Below are positions 1-8,680 of a stretch of 15,759 nucleotides of DNA, in pieces; position 1 is the first letter of the stretch; every line of letters begins with the position of its first letter. Below the pieces are notes generated by a model that did no database searches, had not been told where the DNA came from, and saw only the letters and a program-made list of their open reading frames with translations. Source of the DNA: SURF-32 sp964648365 (GTDB lineage: Bacteria > Planctomycetota > Phycisphaerae > UBA1845); NCBI GenBank assembly GCA_964648365.1, contig CAZYLK010000150.1, positions 1 through 15,759 on the forward strand. The letters run 5' to 3'. A program made the translations under genes and the position numbers.

Positions 1-1
1 T

Positions 2-3000
2 CACGTGGGCGTGCGGCGGGCGCTGCTCGATGGTGTGCCTGCGCCGCTGGCGCAGAGTGCGGTTGATCGGTTGACGCTGTTCGTCGAGGGGCCGGGTCGG
101 CACGTGTTGACGCTCGAACTCACGGCCCCCGTCGAAACCTCGGCCGCGCTCCAGACGCTGACCTTCCGACTGCCCGAAGCGCCTTCATCGCGCACTTCGC
201 TGACGGTGCCCGGCAACGTAGAGATCAAAAGCGGCGCGGCCGTCGTCAGCCGCGTCTTTGACGAAGCCGCGCAACTCACGCGGTTTGAGATCGTGCCGCG
301 GCCGGCGCCGGCCCGCGCGGCCCCGAACCAGGCGCGTCGACAGGGCGGCGCAGAGCCGCCCCCCCCGTTGGACGTGGTGACGCTGGTGATGACGCTCAAC
401 AATCGCCTGCTGCAAACGCAGCGGGCGGTGACGGCCCGCGGCGTGATCGTCGACGAGATCACGGCCTCGTACGAGCGCATCCATGCGACGTTCCTGATGA
501 CCGTGCTTCATCAGGCCGTCGATCGCTTCCGGTTCGCCATCCCCGCCGGGTTTGACGTTACTGACGTGCAGTCGCCGCTGCTGTCTCAGTGGGCGATTCA
601 GTCGGAGCCGTCCGGGAGTGTGCTGGACGTTCGCCTGCGCGAATCGACCACGGAGAGCGTCGTGATCGGCCTGTCGGCGCTCAGGACGGGCGGCGATCCC
701 GCAGAGTGGTCGTTGCCGCGCCTGGCGCCGCTCGATGTCGTTGCGGAGGCGGCCGTGGTCGGGCTGCTGGTGGAGGATCGCCTGGCGATGAAGTCGCTGT
801 CGGCCGCAGCGATGATCCCGATCGACACGGGCGTCATTACGGACGCGCTGTCCGGCATGATGTTCAGCGGTGAGCCCGGCGCTCCACGGCTGCGCGCCGT
901 GGCCGCGTTCTACGCGCCGCGCGGTTCCGCGGGCTTTGAGGCGACGGGCGTGTTCCGCCGGCCGGCGTCGGCCCTGCACGTCACCGCGAATCTGTTGCTG
1001 TCGCTCACCGACGACGGCCTCCGTATGCATGGAGGCTTCACGCTCGAGCCGGCATCCGACCCGCTCTTTGCCGCCGAAATCCTTGCGCCGCGTGGCTGGC
1101 ATACGCTGAGCTTCACCGACGCAGACGGCGCGCCGCTGCCGTTTGAACAATTCGACGCGGCCGGCGCCGACGACGCGTCGCCGGCGCGGGTTCGCGTGTC
1201 CTTCGCCGGCGGCATCGCGCCGGGCACGTCGCGCAGCATCTACTTCGAGGCGGTTCACACGCCCGACGGCTGGCTGACGCGATGGCCATCCCGGCTCGTG
1301 ACGTTTCCCGCGTTCAGCGTGGGCGGCGCGGATCGCGAAGTCGGCGCCATTGCCGTCGATGCGGGCGACGAGATGGTCGCTTACCCGGAATCCGTCGACG
1401 GCCTGACGCCACTCGATGATGCGGACAAGGCGGAGTACGGCCTGGCCGCGGCGTCGGGCTTGCGGCAGGCGCCGGCGTTTCGATACGAGCGGGGCGAGAA
1501 GCCCTTCCGCGCCACGTTCCGGGTCGAACGCGTCTCGCCAAGGGCGACGGCGCGAACGTACTCATTTCTTGGTATCGAGCCGCACCTGCTCTCAGCACAC
1601 TACGAACTCGTGTATGAAGTCGATCGGGCGAAGACCGATACGCTGTCATTGTCGCTGCCGCTCGATACGCCGCCCGATCTGACCGTCACCGGTGTCGACG
1701 GGACGCAGGTCAAGGAGTACGAGAGCACCGCGGACGCCGAGCGGCGCCGATGGACCGTCCACCTTGCCCGAGCCCGGCGCGGCGCGATCCGCGTCGCGGT
1801 CGACTTCGAGCAGCCGCTCGATGCCGCAACGCAGACCGACCTCGTACTGCCGATCGTCCGGGCGGAGGACGTTGCTTATCAGTCGGGCGTGGTGGCCGTA
1901 GAGGGCAGCGCCGAACTGGAGCTTGAAACGAAGACGACGCTGCGTCGCGTGGACGTGGGCGAACTGGCCGGCGCCAGCCACACGCCGGGGCGCGCCACCG
2001 CGGGCGGACTCGGCGTATTTGCGTTCGTGGGCGATGAACCGGCGGTGGCCGTGCGGGTCGCGCGGCGCTCGCCCTACGCGCTTCCAACGGCGATCGTCCA
2101 GCGCGCCGAGATGATCACGCAGATCGCGGAGGACGGCGCCGCTCAGACGGCCGTGCGTCTCCTGTTGCGCACGTCCGCTGCGTTTCTCGAAGCCGAGTTG
2201 CCGCCCGCGTCTGAATTGTGGTCCGCCCAGATCGACGGCCGGCCGTTGCAACCCCAGCGCGAAGGCAATCGTCTGCTGCTGAGCCTCCCCGCCGAGGATC
2301 GCCTGCTCGACGTACGCATGGTCTATCAGGCTCGGGTGGCGCCGGTCGGCCTGTGGGGTGAGGTGGCTCTGTCGCCGCCGCGTCTATTCGTCCGCGCCGC
2401 GGGCGACGAGGGCGCGCGCGCCGGCGTTCCCAGCGCCGATCTGCATTGGAACGTCTACCTGCCGCCCGGTTTCCGGCTCGCCGATTACGAAGGCACCGCC
2501 ACGACGACGCAGCTTGCCGCGCCCGAGTTGGCGGCCTGGTCGGTCGCGAAGTTCCTCTGGGCGTGTACGGGCGGGATACGTCCTTTCTATCGTGGGGTGC
2601 TGCCGACTCTGAGTCGGGCGCGGGAACTGTCGAGTCGGGGGACGGCGAGCCGGGTGATGGACGCACCGCTGAGCGCATCACCACAAAACGGGTTGGAATC
2701 TCTCGGTTACCTGGAGGCGGATGCTGAGGAAGCCGAGGGGGCGACGATCCGTCGCCGCGCGCCCCAGACGCAGCGGGGGCCGGGTGCGCGAAAGAAGGAG
2801 GCGTTGATGGAATCCGAGGAGCCGGCGGCCGAGGGATTCAAGGCCATGCCACCGCCGCCGCCCCCCCCACAAGCCGTCGGCGGCGGTCGTGCCGGCGTCG
2901 CGCCCCAGCCGGGCATTCCCGCGGTACCGTCTGCTGGAAACCTCTGGGCGCTGGAGGGCGTTCGAAGCCTGAAGATCGACCTTGAACCTATCGGAAGCGT

Positions 3001-6000
3001 CGTTGCCTTCTCCAGCCTCGGCGTTGATCCTCGTTTGCGGCTGACGCTTGCCCACCAGCGGCGTATGAACGCGCTCGGTTGGGGGCTGGCCTTCTCCGCG
3101 GCGCTGATCGGGCTGATGCTGACCCCGCGGCCGGTGCGGACGAGAGCCCGCTACATCGCGCTGGTGGCGATCGTCGCAACGGTCGTTCCGATCCTCTTCG
3201 ACGGCGCGGAATTGACGCGACTCTGCAATCCGGTGTTCTATGCGGTCGTACTGCTTGTGCCGTTCTACGCGGGGCTGCGTCTGTGCCGATGGATCGGGGC
3301 CAACGCGATGCGGCCCCTCCGGCTGCGCCCGGCGACGGCTGCAATGCTCGCGCTGCTTCTGGGAGTCGGCCTGCCATCGGCGCACGCTCAGCCCACTGAC
3401 AGTCGCGGCACGCGTGACGCGCCCGTGGTGATCGAGATCGAGCAGCCGCAGCCACCGATCCAATTGCCCGGCGACGCGATCCTCGTTCCGTACGATCCGA
3501 CCGCGGCGTTCGGCCCCGACGGCCCTTCCGGAGCGGGGAACCAGGTTCTGCTTCCCTATGCGCTGTTCCAGGCGTTGTGGTCGGCGGCTCATCCGCCGGA
3601 ATCGACGCAGACCGACCCCGCGCCTGCGGCCTATGCCTTTTCGGGGGGGGGCTACACGGCGACGCTCGGCGAAAGCGACAGCCTCGACGTGACGGGATAC
3701 CTGGACCTTGTCGTCTACGTCGACGGCGTTGTCGCGGTTCCGCTGGCGCTCTCCGGGGCGGCGCTGTCGCGCGTGACGCTCGACGGCAAACCGGCGCAGC
3801 TCGGGGCGCCGGCCGTCGGCGGGGGGGGCGAACCGCGCACGCTGGAGCACGCCCCGTTCACGCTGACGGTGACGGGCCGCGGCACGCACCGGCTTGAACT
3901 TGCCCTGGCGCTTCGCGTAACGCGGCAGGGCGGCTGGCGCGAAGCGCTCGGGCGGATCCCCAGTGCGCCGGGCACCAGCCTCACGCTCCAACTTCCGCAG
4001 GCGGGCACCGAGCTTCGCCTCGATGGCTTCCAGGATCGTCGCGCCCATGAATCGATCACGCCGGGCGAGACGCTGGCCACCGCCCTCGGACCGAACGGTC
4101 GCGTGAGCCTCCGATGGCGTCCGCGCATCTCGGAGGGATTGCGCGACTCCAGCCTGACCGCGTCATCGGAAGCGGTCCTCGACGTGCGTGAGGACGGGCT
4201 TCGACTGGTGTGGCGGCTGGCGCTGGACTCCGGTCGCGGCGAGTACGATGCCTTCCGGCTGGTCGCGCCGCCGGAGTATCTCGTGCATTCCGTCACCGGA
4301 CCGAACGTGCGCGGCTGGAGCCGGGCGGAATCCGATGACCGGGAGATCACGGTGACGCTGCTCCAGCCGGGTAAGGGAACGCAAAACATTACCCTCGTCC
4401 TTCATCGCAGCGCGGACCTCACGATCGCGGAGTCGTCCGACGTTCACGTTCCTGCCGTTCGCGTGGCCGGAGCGGCGCTGCAAAACGGCCGCCTCACGAT
4501 TCGTCGCAGTGCGCTGCTGGAGGTCGCGACCGCCGACGTCTCCGGCGCCGGCCGCGTCGACACGCCGGCCCAGGCCGAGCGGCTGATCGCCCAGACCCCG
4601 GACGCGATGGAAAGCCCGCTGGGGATGACCGTCTACCAGTCGTACCAGTTCGCGTCGCTGCCGTTCGATATCCGGCTCAGCGCCCATCAGGCCCGAGCGG
4701 ATGCGTCGGCGCTGCTCCAGTCGATTCTCCGCATCGGCGAGCGCCGCCGAACGCTGGAGACGCGCATCACCATCAACCCTGCGCGACAGCCCGTCTACGA
4801 ACTCGCGATCGGCATTCCGGCCGACCTCAACGTGGACGCCGTCGATGCGCCGGGCGCGTTCGAGTGGGCCGTCAGCGAGGGCGACGCCCGCACGCTCACC
4901 GTCCGGCTGACCAGCGGGCAGACATCGTCGTTTCCGATCGTCCTGCGCGGGACGCTGGGGCAGGAGGCAGCGCTGACGGAGATGATGCTGCCGGTGATCA
5001 CGGTCCTCGGGTCGGGCAGTCGGCGGGGCGAGTTTGCGATACAGACCGATCCGGCGTTCGACCTGACCGTGGATGCGATCCGTGGCTGCCGCGAGATGCC
5101 GATCGACCGCATCCACCCGTGGCTGACGCCGCCGCAGCGGCCGCTCACGCGCGTCGCGCTCAGCCACTCCGGCGCGGACTACGAGGCCCGCCTGCGGATT
5201 GCCCCGCGCGTGCCGGTCGTTGCCTGCACGACGATCACCAACGTCCGCGTCACAGAATCGACGATCGAAGAGACGCTTCTGCTCGATTTCGACATCACGC
5301 AGACCGGCATCCGCGAGATCAGCTTCCTGTTGCCCGAGACGATGAAGGATGCGCGGATATCCGTCCCCATGCTGCGGCAAAAGACCGTCGAGCCGCTGCC
5401 AGGCGAGACGGATTCGCGCGTGCGCGTCCGGCTGACGCTGCAAGACGAGATCATGGGCGACGTGCGGGTACTGGTCGAACACGATCGTGCGCTGACGACC
5501 GCCGCGTTCCCCGTGCCGATGGCCGTGGTTGAAACCGGCCGGACGCATCGCCAGTATGTCGCCTTCGAGAGTGCGGGTCGCGACGAAGTCGAGGTGGAAT
5601 CGCAGCAGGACGTCGAAGCGCTCGTGTACGGGCAAGGCGAGTGGCAGTCGCTGACGAGCCTGGTCGGTTCCGCCCTGACGCAGGCGTACGTCGCCACCGG
5701 CGAGCAGCCGGCGATTACCCTCAAGACACGCGAACGCGCCGTTGTGGAGACGACCGGCGCGCGGATCGGCCTGGCCCGGACGGTCTTCGTGGTCGACGCG
5801 GCGGGCGCTTACCGCGCGAGCCAGTCCTATCGGGTCGACAATCGGACCGAGGCGTATCTCGAAGTCATCCTGCCGGCCGGCGCCGACCTGTGGAGCGCGG
5901 AGGTTGCCGGCGAGCAGGTCCGGCCCGCCGCCGCCGCGGCCGCGTCCGACCGGCGCGTCCGCATCCCGCTGATCAAGTCGGCCGCGGGCGATCTGGACTA

Positions 6001-7294
6001 CGAAGTGCTCGTCAGGTACGCCGGACAGTTGCCCCCCCCCGGAGGGCTGCGGACGGTGGAGTTCCCGCTGCTGCGTTCTGCCAACGTGGCCGTCGAACTC
6101 AGCCAGGTGAGCCTGTTCCTGCCCGACGAAAACCGCTGGTTCGACTTCGACGGCACGCTGCGGCGGGTCGACGACGAGGCGGAACTGGCGGCGGGGCTGG
6201 TGCGCTATCAGACGAGGCAGACCGAGCGGCTTCAGCAGACGCTGGAGAGCGAAAGCGCCTTCGCCCGCGTGCGCGCTTCGGCGAGTCTGGAACAGATTCA
6301 GTCTCAGACCGAGGAGCTGCGCCGCAGCGCCGCGGCCTATGGGTACAACGCCGCCCTTCAGTCCGAGCTGCAGATGAATGAGGCCGCCGTCGGCCGGGTG
6401 CAGGTCCAGCAACAGGCGCTGCAACGTGCCCTCGACGAGTCGGCCCAATCGGCCGAATCCCTCGACAATCGTGGCAAGCTGGACATGCTCTACGAGAAGC
6501 AGAGCGTGTCTCGGGCGCGCAACCAGGTGCAGCAGCTTTCCGACAACTTTCTGCCGCCTCAGGAACCGGAGGACCGTAAGCAGGCCGACGGGGCGTTCAA
6601 CAAGGAATGGCTTACAAAGAACGCGCTGACCTCGGAACGACGGCAGGAATTCGATGATAGCGTCGATCGGATAGACGCGCCGCAGCTTCGACAACAGGCC
6701 GCGGCCAAGGAGAGTCCGCAGTTCGGACAGTTGTCCGCCGATCGTGACAAGGACGGGCGCTGGGAGGGGAAACAGCCGATGCGCAGCAGCCGCGCGGCCG
6801 GCAATGACGAGATCGCCCTGCAGTACCGGGACAAGCTCGGCCAGGCCGCCCGGCAGCAGGATGACTATGACGACGCTGCTGTTCCGGATTCCGACCCGTT
6901 GGATGCGGTCCGGGGCCGCGCCGCCGCCGGCGAGGCGTTCGCCCTCAGCAGCCTGGCGGTTGAACTGCCCGTGCGCGGCCGTGCGTATCACTTCACCACG
7001 CCGCGCGGCGACGTGAGCATCACCGCCCGATCGGTATCGCGCGGATTCCTTGGCACGTTGAAGCGAATCGGCGTGACGCTGGCCGTCGTCGCGGCGTTTC
7101 TTGGCCTCCGGGCGGCGGTGCTCCGCGGCCGGCTGGTTGAGCGCTTCAGCCGCAGCCACGCGACGGTACTCATCATGCTCGGCGCCGTGAGCATCCTGAC
7201 CGGTATGTTGCCGGTGCTCGGCATTGGCGTCCTTATCGCGGGGGTGGTGCTCCGTTGCAGGCCGACGCCGGGAGCGACGCCGGTTGCGGGTTGA
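2..7294 (+). CDS. Giant duplicated envelope protein, 5' end outside window
   Basis: About 2,430 residues are visible and the frame is open at the left edge. The GTG at position 5 is not a convincing start: no signal peptide or ribosome binding site is seen, and comparison of the two halves implies missing N-terminal sequence. Order: beta-rich, charged extracytoplasmic-looking sequence (about 1-850); Pro/Glu/Gly-rich linker with a Pro7 run (about 860-975); three hydrophobic helices (about 1023-1041, 1050-1066, 1077-1095); a signal-peptide-like stretch from Met1102 ending AHA-Q near 1129; a second beta-rich half (about 1135-2050); a long Gln/Glu/Arg coiled coil (about 2064-2185); two C-terminal helices (about 2353-2375, 2387-2417). 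The halves are homologous: ELWSAQIDG near 737 matches DLWSAEVAG near 1961, and VYLPPGFRLADYEGT near 818 matches LFLPDENRWFDFDGT near 2038. I recognise no named domain and assign no activity. A membrane-anchored, mostly extracytoplasmic structural or adhesive role is a guess. Coding is certain. Confidence 0.9.
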   Translation, partial: HVGVRRALLDGVPAPLAQSAVDRLTLFVEGPGRHVLTLELTAPVETSAALQTLTFRLPEAPSSRTSLTVPGNVEIKSGAAVVSRVFDEAAQLTRFEIVPRPAPARAAPNQARRQGGAEPPPPLDVVTLVMTLNNRLLQTQRAVTARGVIVDEITASYERIHATFLMTVLHQAVDRFRFAIPAGFDVTDVQSPLLSQWAIQSEPSGSVLDVRLRESTTESVVIGLSALRTGGDPAEWSLPRLAPLDVVAEAAVVGLLVEDRLAMKSLSAAAMIPIDTGVITDALSGMMFSGEPGAPRLRAVAAFYAPRGSAGFEATGVFRRPASALHVTANLLLSLTDDGLRMHGGFTLEPASDPLFAAEILAPRGWHTLSFTDADGAPLPFEQFDAAGADDASPARVRVSFAGGIAPGTSRSIYFEAVHTPDGWLTRWPSRLVTFPAFSVGGADREVGAIAVDAGDEMVAYPESVDGLTPLDDADKAEYGLAAASGLRQAPAFRYERGEKPFRATFRVERVSPRATARTYSFLGIEPHLLSAHYELVYEVDRAKTDTLSLSLPLDTPPDLTVTGVDGTQVKEYESTADAERRRWTVHLARARRGAIRVAVDFEQPLDAATQTDLVLPIVRAEDVAYQSGVVAVEGSAELELETKTTLRRVDVGELAGASHTPGRATAGGLGVFAFVGDEPAVAVRVARRSPYALPTAIVQRAEMITQIAEDGAAQTAVRLLLRTSAAFLEAELPPASELWSAQIDGRPLQPQREGNRLLLSLPAEDRLLDVRMVYQARVAPVGLWGEVALSPPRLFVRAAGDEGARAGVPSADLHWNVYLPPGFRLADYEGTATTTQLAAPELAAWSVAKFLWACTGGIRPFYRGVLPTLSRARELSSRGTASRVMDAPLSASPQNGLESLGYLEADAEEAEGATIRRRAPQTQRGPGARKKEALMESEEPAAEGFKAMPPPPPPPQAVGGGRAGVAPQPGIPAVPSAGNLWALEGVRSLKIDLEPIGSVVAFSSLGVDPRLRLTLAHQRRMNALGWGLAFSAALIGLMLTPRPVRTRARYIALVAIVATVVPILFDGAELTRLCNPVFYAVVLLVPFYAGLRLCRWIGANAMRPLRLRPATAAMLALLLGVGLPSAHAQPTDSRGTRDAPVVIEIEQPQPPIQLPGDAILVPYDPTAAFGPDGPSGAGNQVLLPYALFQALWSAAHPPESTQTDPAPAAYAFSGGGYTATLGESDSLDVTGYLDLVVYVDGVVAVPLALSGAALSRVTLDGKPAQLGAPAVGGGGEPRTLEHAPFTLTVTGRGTHRLELALALRVTRQGGWREALGRIPSAPGTSLTLQLPQAGTELRLDGFQDRRAHESITPGETLATALGPNGRVSLRWRPRISEGLRDSSLTASSEAVLDVREDGLRLVWRLALDSGRGEYDAFRLVAPPEYLVHSVTGPNVRGWSRAESDDREITVTLLQPGKGTQNITLVLHRSADLTIAESSDVHVPAVRVAGAALQNGRLTIRRSALLEVATADVSGAGRVDTPAQAERLIAQTPDAMESPLGMTVYQSYQFASLPFDIRLSAHQARADASALLQSILRIGERRRTLETRITINPARQPVYELAIGIPADLNVDAVDAPGAFEWAVSEGDARTLTVRLTSGQTSSFPIVLRGTLGQEAALTEMMLPVITVLGSGSRRGEFAIQTDPAFDLTVDAIRGCREMPIDRIHPWLTPPQRPLTRVALSHSGADYEARLRIAPRVPVVACTTITNVRVTESTIEETLLLDFDITQTGIREISFLLPETMKDARISVPMLRQKTVEPLPGETDSRVRVRLTLQDEIMGDVRVLVEHDRALTTAAFPVPMAVVETGRTHRQYVAFESAGRDEVEVESQQDVEALVYGQGEWQSLTSLVGSALTQAYVATGEQPAITLKTRERAVVETTGARIGLARTVFVVDAAGAYRASQSYRVDNRTEAYLEVILPAGADLWSAEVAGEQVRPAAAAAASDRRVRIPLIKSAAGDLDYEVLVRYAGQLPPPGGLRTVEFPLLRSANVAVELSQVSLFLPDENRWFDFDGTLRRVDDEAELAAGLVRYQTRQTERLQQTLESESAFARVRASASLEQIQSQTEELRRSAAAYGYNAALQSELQMNEAAVGRVQVQQQALQRALDESAQSAESLDNRGKLDMLYEKQSVSRARNQVQQLSDNFLPPQEPEDRKQADGAFNKEWLTKNALTSERRQEFDDSVDRIDAPQLRQQAAAKESPQFGQLSADRDKDGRWEGKQPMRSSRAAGNDEIALQYRDKLGQAARQQDDYDDAAVPDSDPLDAVRGRAAAGEAFALSSLAVELPVRGRAYHFTTPRGDVSITARSVSRGFLGTLKRIGVTLAVVAAFLGLRAAVLRGRLVERFSRSHATVLIMLGAVSILTGMLPVLGIGVLIAGVVLRCRPTPGATPVAG
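3071..3391 (+). other. Fusion junction: three TM helices then internal signal peptide
   Basis: Within the giant gene, residues about 1023-1095 form three hydrophobic segments typical of a C-terminal membrane anchor. Only a few residues later comes a perfect-looking signal peptide: Met1102 (ATG at 3308), basic MRPLRLR, a hydrophobic Ala/Leu core, and an AHA|Q cleavage-type end near 1129. No stop codon lies between them in any forward frame of the junction. There is no strong Shine-Dalgarno just upstream of the ATG (only GGGG about 9 nt before), so an independent internal start is possible but weakly supported. The layout looks like two adjacent genes that became one frame. Signal peptidase cleavage here would release two separate mature proteins. 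Confidence 0.65.
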
Positions 7295-7300
7295 GCCCGC
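7286..7300 (+). terminator. Short hairpin overlapping the giant gene's stop codon
   Basis: GCGGG (7286-7290) pairs with CCCGC (7296-7300) around the loop TTGAG, which contains the TGA stop. The stem is only 5 bp and no T-tract follows. It is a weak candidate for a 3'-end structure, and more likely incidental than a real terminator. Confidence 0.2.
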
Positions 7301-7329
7301 GGACCGGTGGCGATCGACTGGCGTCGCAG

Positions 7330-7431
7330 GCTAAGTCACCGTGCGCGATTACGCGCCAGCGCTGAGCCGCAGGCTTCAGCCTGCGCGATTCCGCCGGAAA
7401 CGGAGCGACGAATCGCGCACGGTGATTTGGC
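7330..7431 (+). repeat. Long nested inverted repeat in convergent spacer
   Basis: Positions 7330-7350 and 7411-7431 are inverted copies: 15 bp (TCACCGTGCGCGATT, 7336-7350) are exact, and the six further positions pair except for two that become G-U wobbles on the plus-strand RNA. The loop of about 60 nt contains a second perfect hairpin, CGCAGGC (7368-7374), loop TTCA, GCCTGCG (7379-7385), and a weaker third one, TCCG (7390-7393) with CGGA (7401-7404). It lies 36 nt after the giant gene's stop and 116 nt before the end of the converging membrane gene. It could be a 3'-end structure or terminator for the plus transcript, or a MITE-like remnant. No target-site duplication was recognised. Confidence 0.55.
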
Positions 7432-7470
7432 GTTCGTGCGGTGTACTTACGCCCAGGCGGGCGCGTGGGT

Positions 7471-7504
7471 CCGCGTGGTGCGCGTGGGGCCGCGTGGTGC
7501 GCGT
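7471..7504 (+). repeat. Two-copy 19-bp tandem repeat
   Basis: CCGCGTGGTGCGCGT occurs at 7471-7485 and again at 7490-7504, giving a 19-bp period, inside the noncoding spacer between the convergent genes. The rest of 7432-7546 is GC-rich and shows no gene that I can support. Confidence 0.6.
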
Positions 7505-7546
7505 CTGGTGGGACGGCCAACCCGCGGCGTGTGGCTTCGTGCGACC

Positions 7547-8677
7547 TCAACCGGGCTGAACCCGCCGCGGCTCGCGTCGCGTCGCGCGGCGTCGAACGCG
7601 CGCCTGCCGCCATCGGCGTAACGCGGTGCGCCATCGCCGCCGCCACAGCAGCAGGCGATGCGGGTGGACGGCGATCAGCCCGTGACTCACGAAGCCGGAC
7701 CAGGCGCACGCTCCCATGCCCAGCCCGATACACAGACACAGTATCGCAAACGACCAACCCGAGGCGACCGGAATTGTCTCATCCGCGGGGGCAAGGCTCT
7801 CGATCGACCACTGGCCAAGCAGCCCCAGCAGGCCCAGGACGACGACGAACCGGATCGCCAGCCGCCCATTGATCGTGCAAACGTCGTGTACCCACGCAGG
7901 GAAGCGATCCTTCAGGGTGATGCCCAGAAGCTGTCGCGTCCGGCGCGGGACATGTAAGAACCACCGAATTGGGCGTCCGTCGTTCGACATGAGCCTCCGC
8001 GATCGACCGATGGCCACATCATGCCAGCGCTGCCAGCCAACGGTCGCGATCGAGCCATCCTGTAGTCGTACGTCTACCCCTTCCGCGTGAACGTGTGACC
8101 GTTCCACCAGTGGCGGTCTGAAGTACCGCCGCCCGTAGATCAACAGCGCCACCATGACCGCAAGCAGCGTCACGGGCAACGAGAGCGCCACGATGATCGA
8201 CAGCCTGCTCAGGACCGGATCGACGGCCGCGACCGGGTCGTCCCACAGTCGTCGGGCCATGAAGAGAAACCAGCCGGCCTGTCCGCCGAATCCCGCAACC
8301 ACGTACAGCATCCAGCCGATCAGTCCCCACGTGGAGGGAGCCATCCACTGATCGACCACGCACAGATTCGCGCGCCGCGACAGCTGTCGCATGGCGCGCC
8401 GATGACATCGCAGTGCCAGCTGCGCCGCACGGCAGCCTCTGACGTTCAGTGTAAGCGCCGACCACGGGCGCTGAGCGGCGCGACCGACCCCGTCCAGAAG
8501 CTGCCATGTGCGGCCGGCGTCGATGCCCTGGTTGGGGCCGGGGACCAGTCGGTCCCAAGGATAAAACGGTTCCACATCGCGCGTGCCATCGCTTCCGCGC
8601 GCGGCCCCGGCCGACAGTTGCACCCGCAGGCCGGCAAGAGTCGGCGTGGCGCTTACCGTCCTCATACGCAGCTTCAT
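7547..8677 (-). CDS. Four-helix membrane protein, paralog B (unknown function)
   Basis: The product is 376 residues. Layout: a soluble N-terminal domain (1-105) containing TPTLAGLRV and FYPWDRL; two transmembrane helices (about 117-140, 159-181); a soluble domain of about 90 residues (182-273) with DGSIATVGWQRWHDV and DGRPIRW; two more helices (about 274-290, 308-334); and a very Arg/Trp-rich basic tail (about 340-376). It is a full-length paralog of the gene directly upstream. ATG at 8677 follows that gene's TAG by only 3 nt, with GGAAAG just upstream, so the two are co-transcribed and probably translationally coupled. I do not recognise a named family. The paired hydrophobic-Trp strands recall bacterial PH-like membrane proteins, which is speculation. 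The Arg-rich end could be late read-through into nonconserved sequence. Confidence 0.8.
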   Translation of the reverse strand: MKLRMRTVSATPTLAGLRVQLSAGAARGSDGTRDVEPFYPWDRLVPGPNQGIDAGRTWQLLDGVGRAAQRPWSALTLNVRGCRAAQLALRCHRRAMRQLSRRANLCVVDQWMAPSTWGLIGWMLYVVAGFGGQAGWFLFMARRLWDDPVAAVDPVLSRLSIIVALSLPVTLLAVMVALLIYGRRYFRPPLVERSHVHAEGVDVRLQDGSIATVGWQRWHDVAIGRSRRLMSNDGRPIRWFLHVPRRTRQLLGITLKDRFPAWVHDVCTINGRLAIRFVVVLGLLGLLGQWSIESLAPADETIPVASGWSFAILCLCIGLGMGACAWSGFVSHGLIAVHPHRLLLWRRRWRTALRRWRQARVRRRATRREPRRVQPG

Positions 8678-8680
8678 GTC

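Noticed and set aside
2678..4048. A 456-codon minus-strand frame
   Set aside because: It is antisense to the TM/signal-peptide junction of the giant gene, with Arg-rich composition and no ribosome binding site recognised.
4163..7159. A 998-codon open frame on the minus strand, opposite the giant gene
   Set aside because: It is rich in Arg/Gly/Asp/His, shows no domain or signal, and mirrors the codon pattern of the well-supported plus-strand gene. Long antisense frames are common in GC-rich coding DNA.
7330..7504. CRISPR array or integron-like repeats in the convergent spacer
   Set aside because: Only two copies of a 15-bp direct repeat and one inverted repeat are present; there are no regularly spaced repeats with unique spacers and no cas genes.
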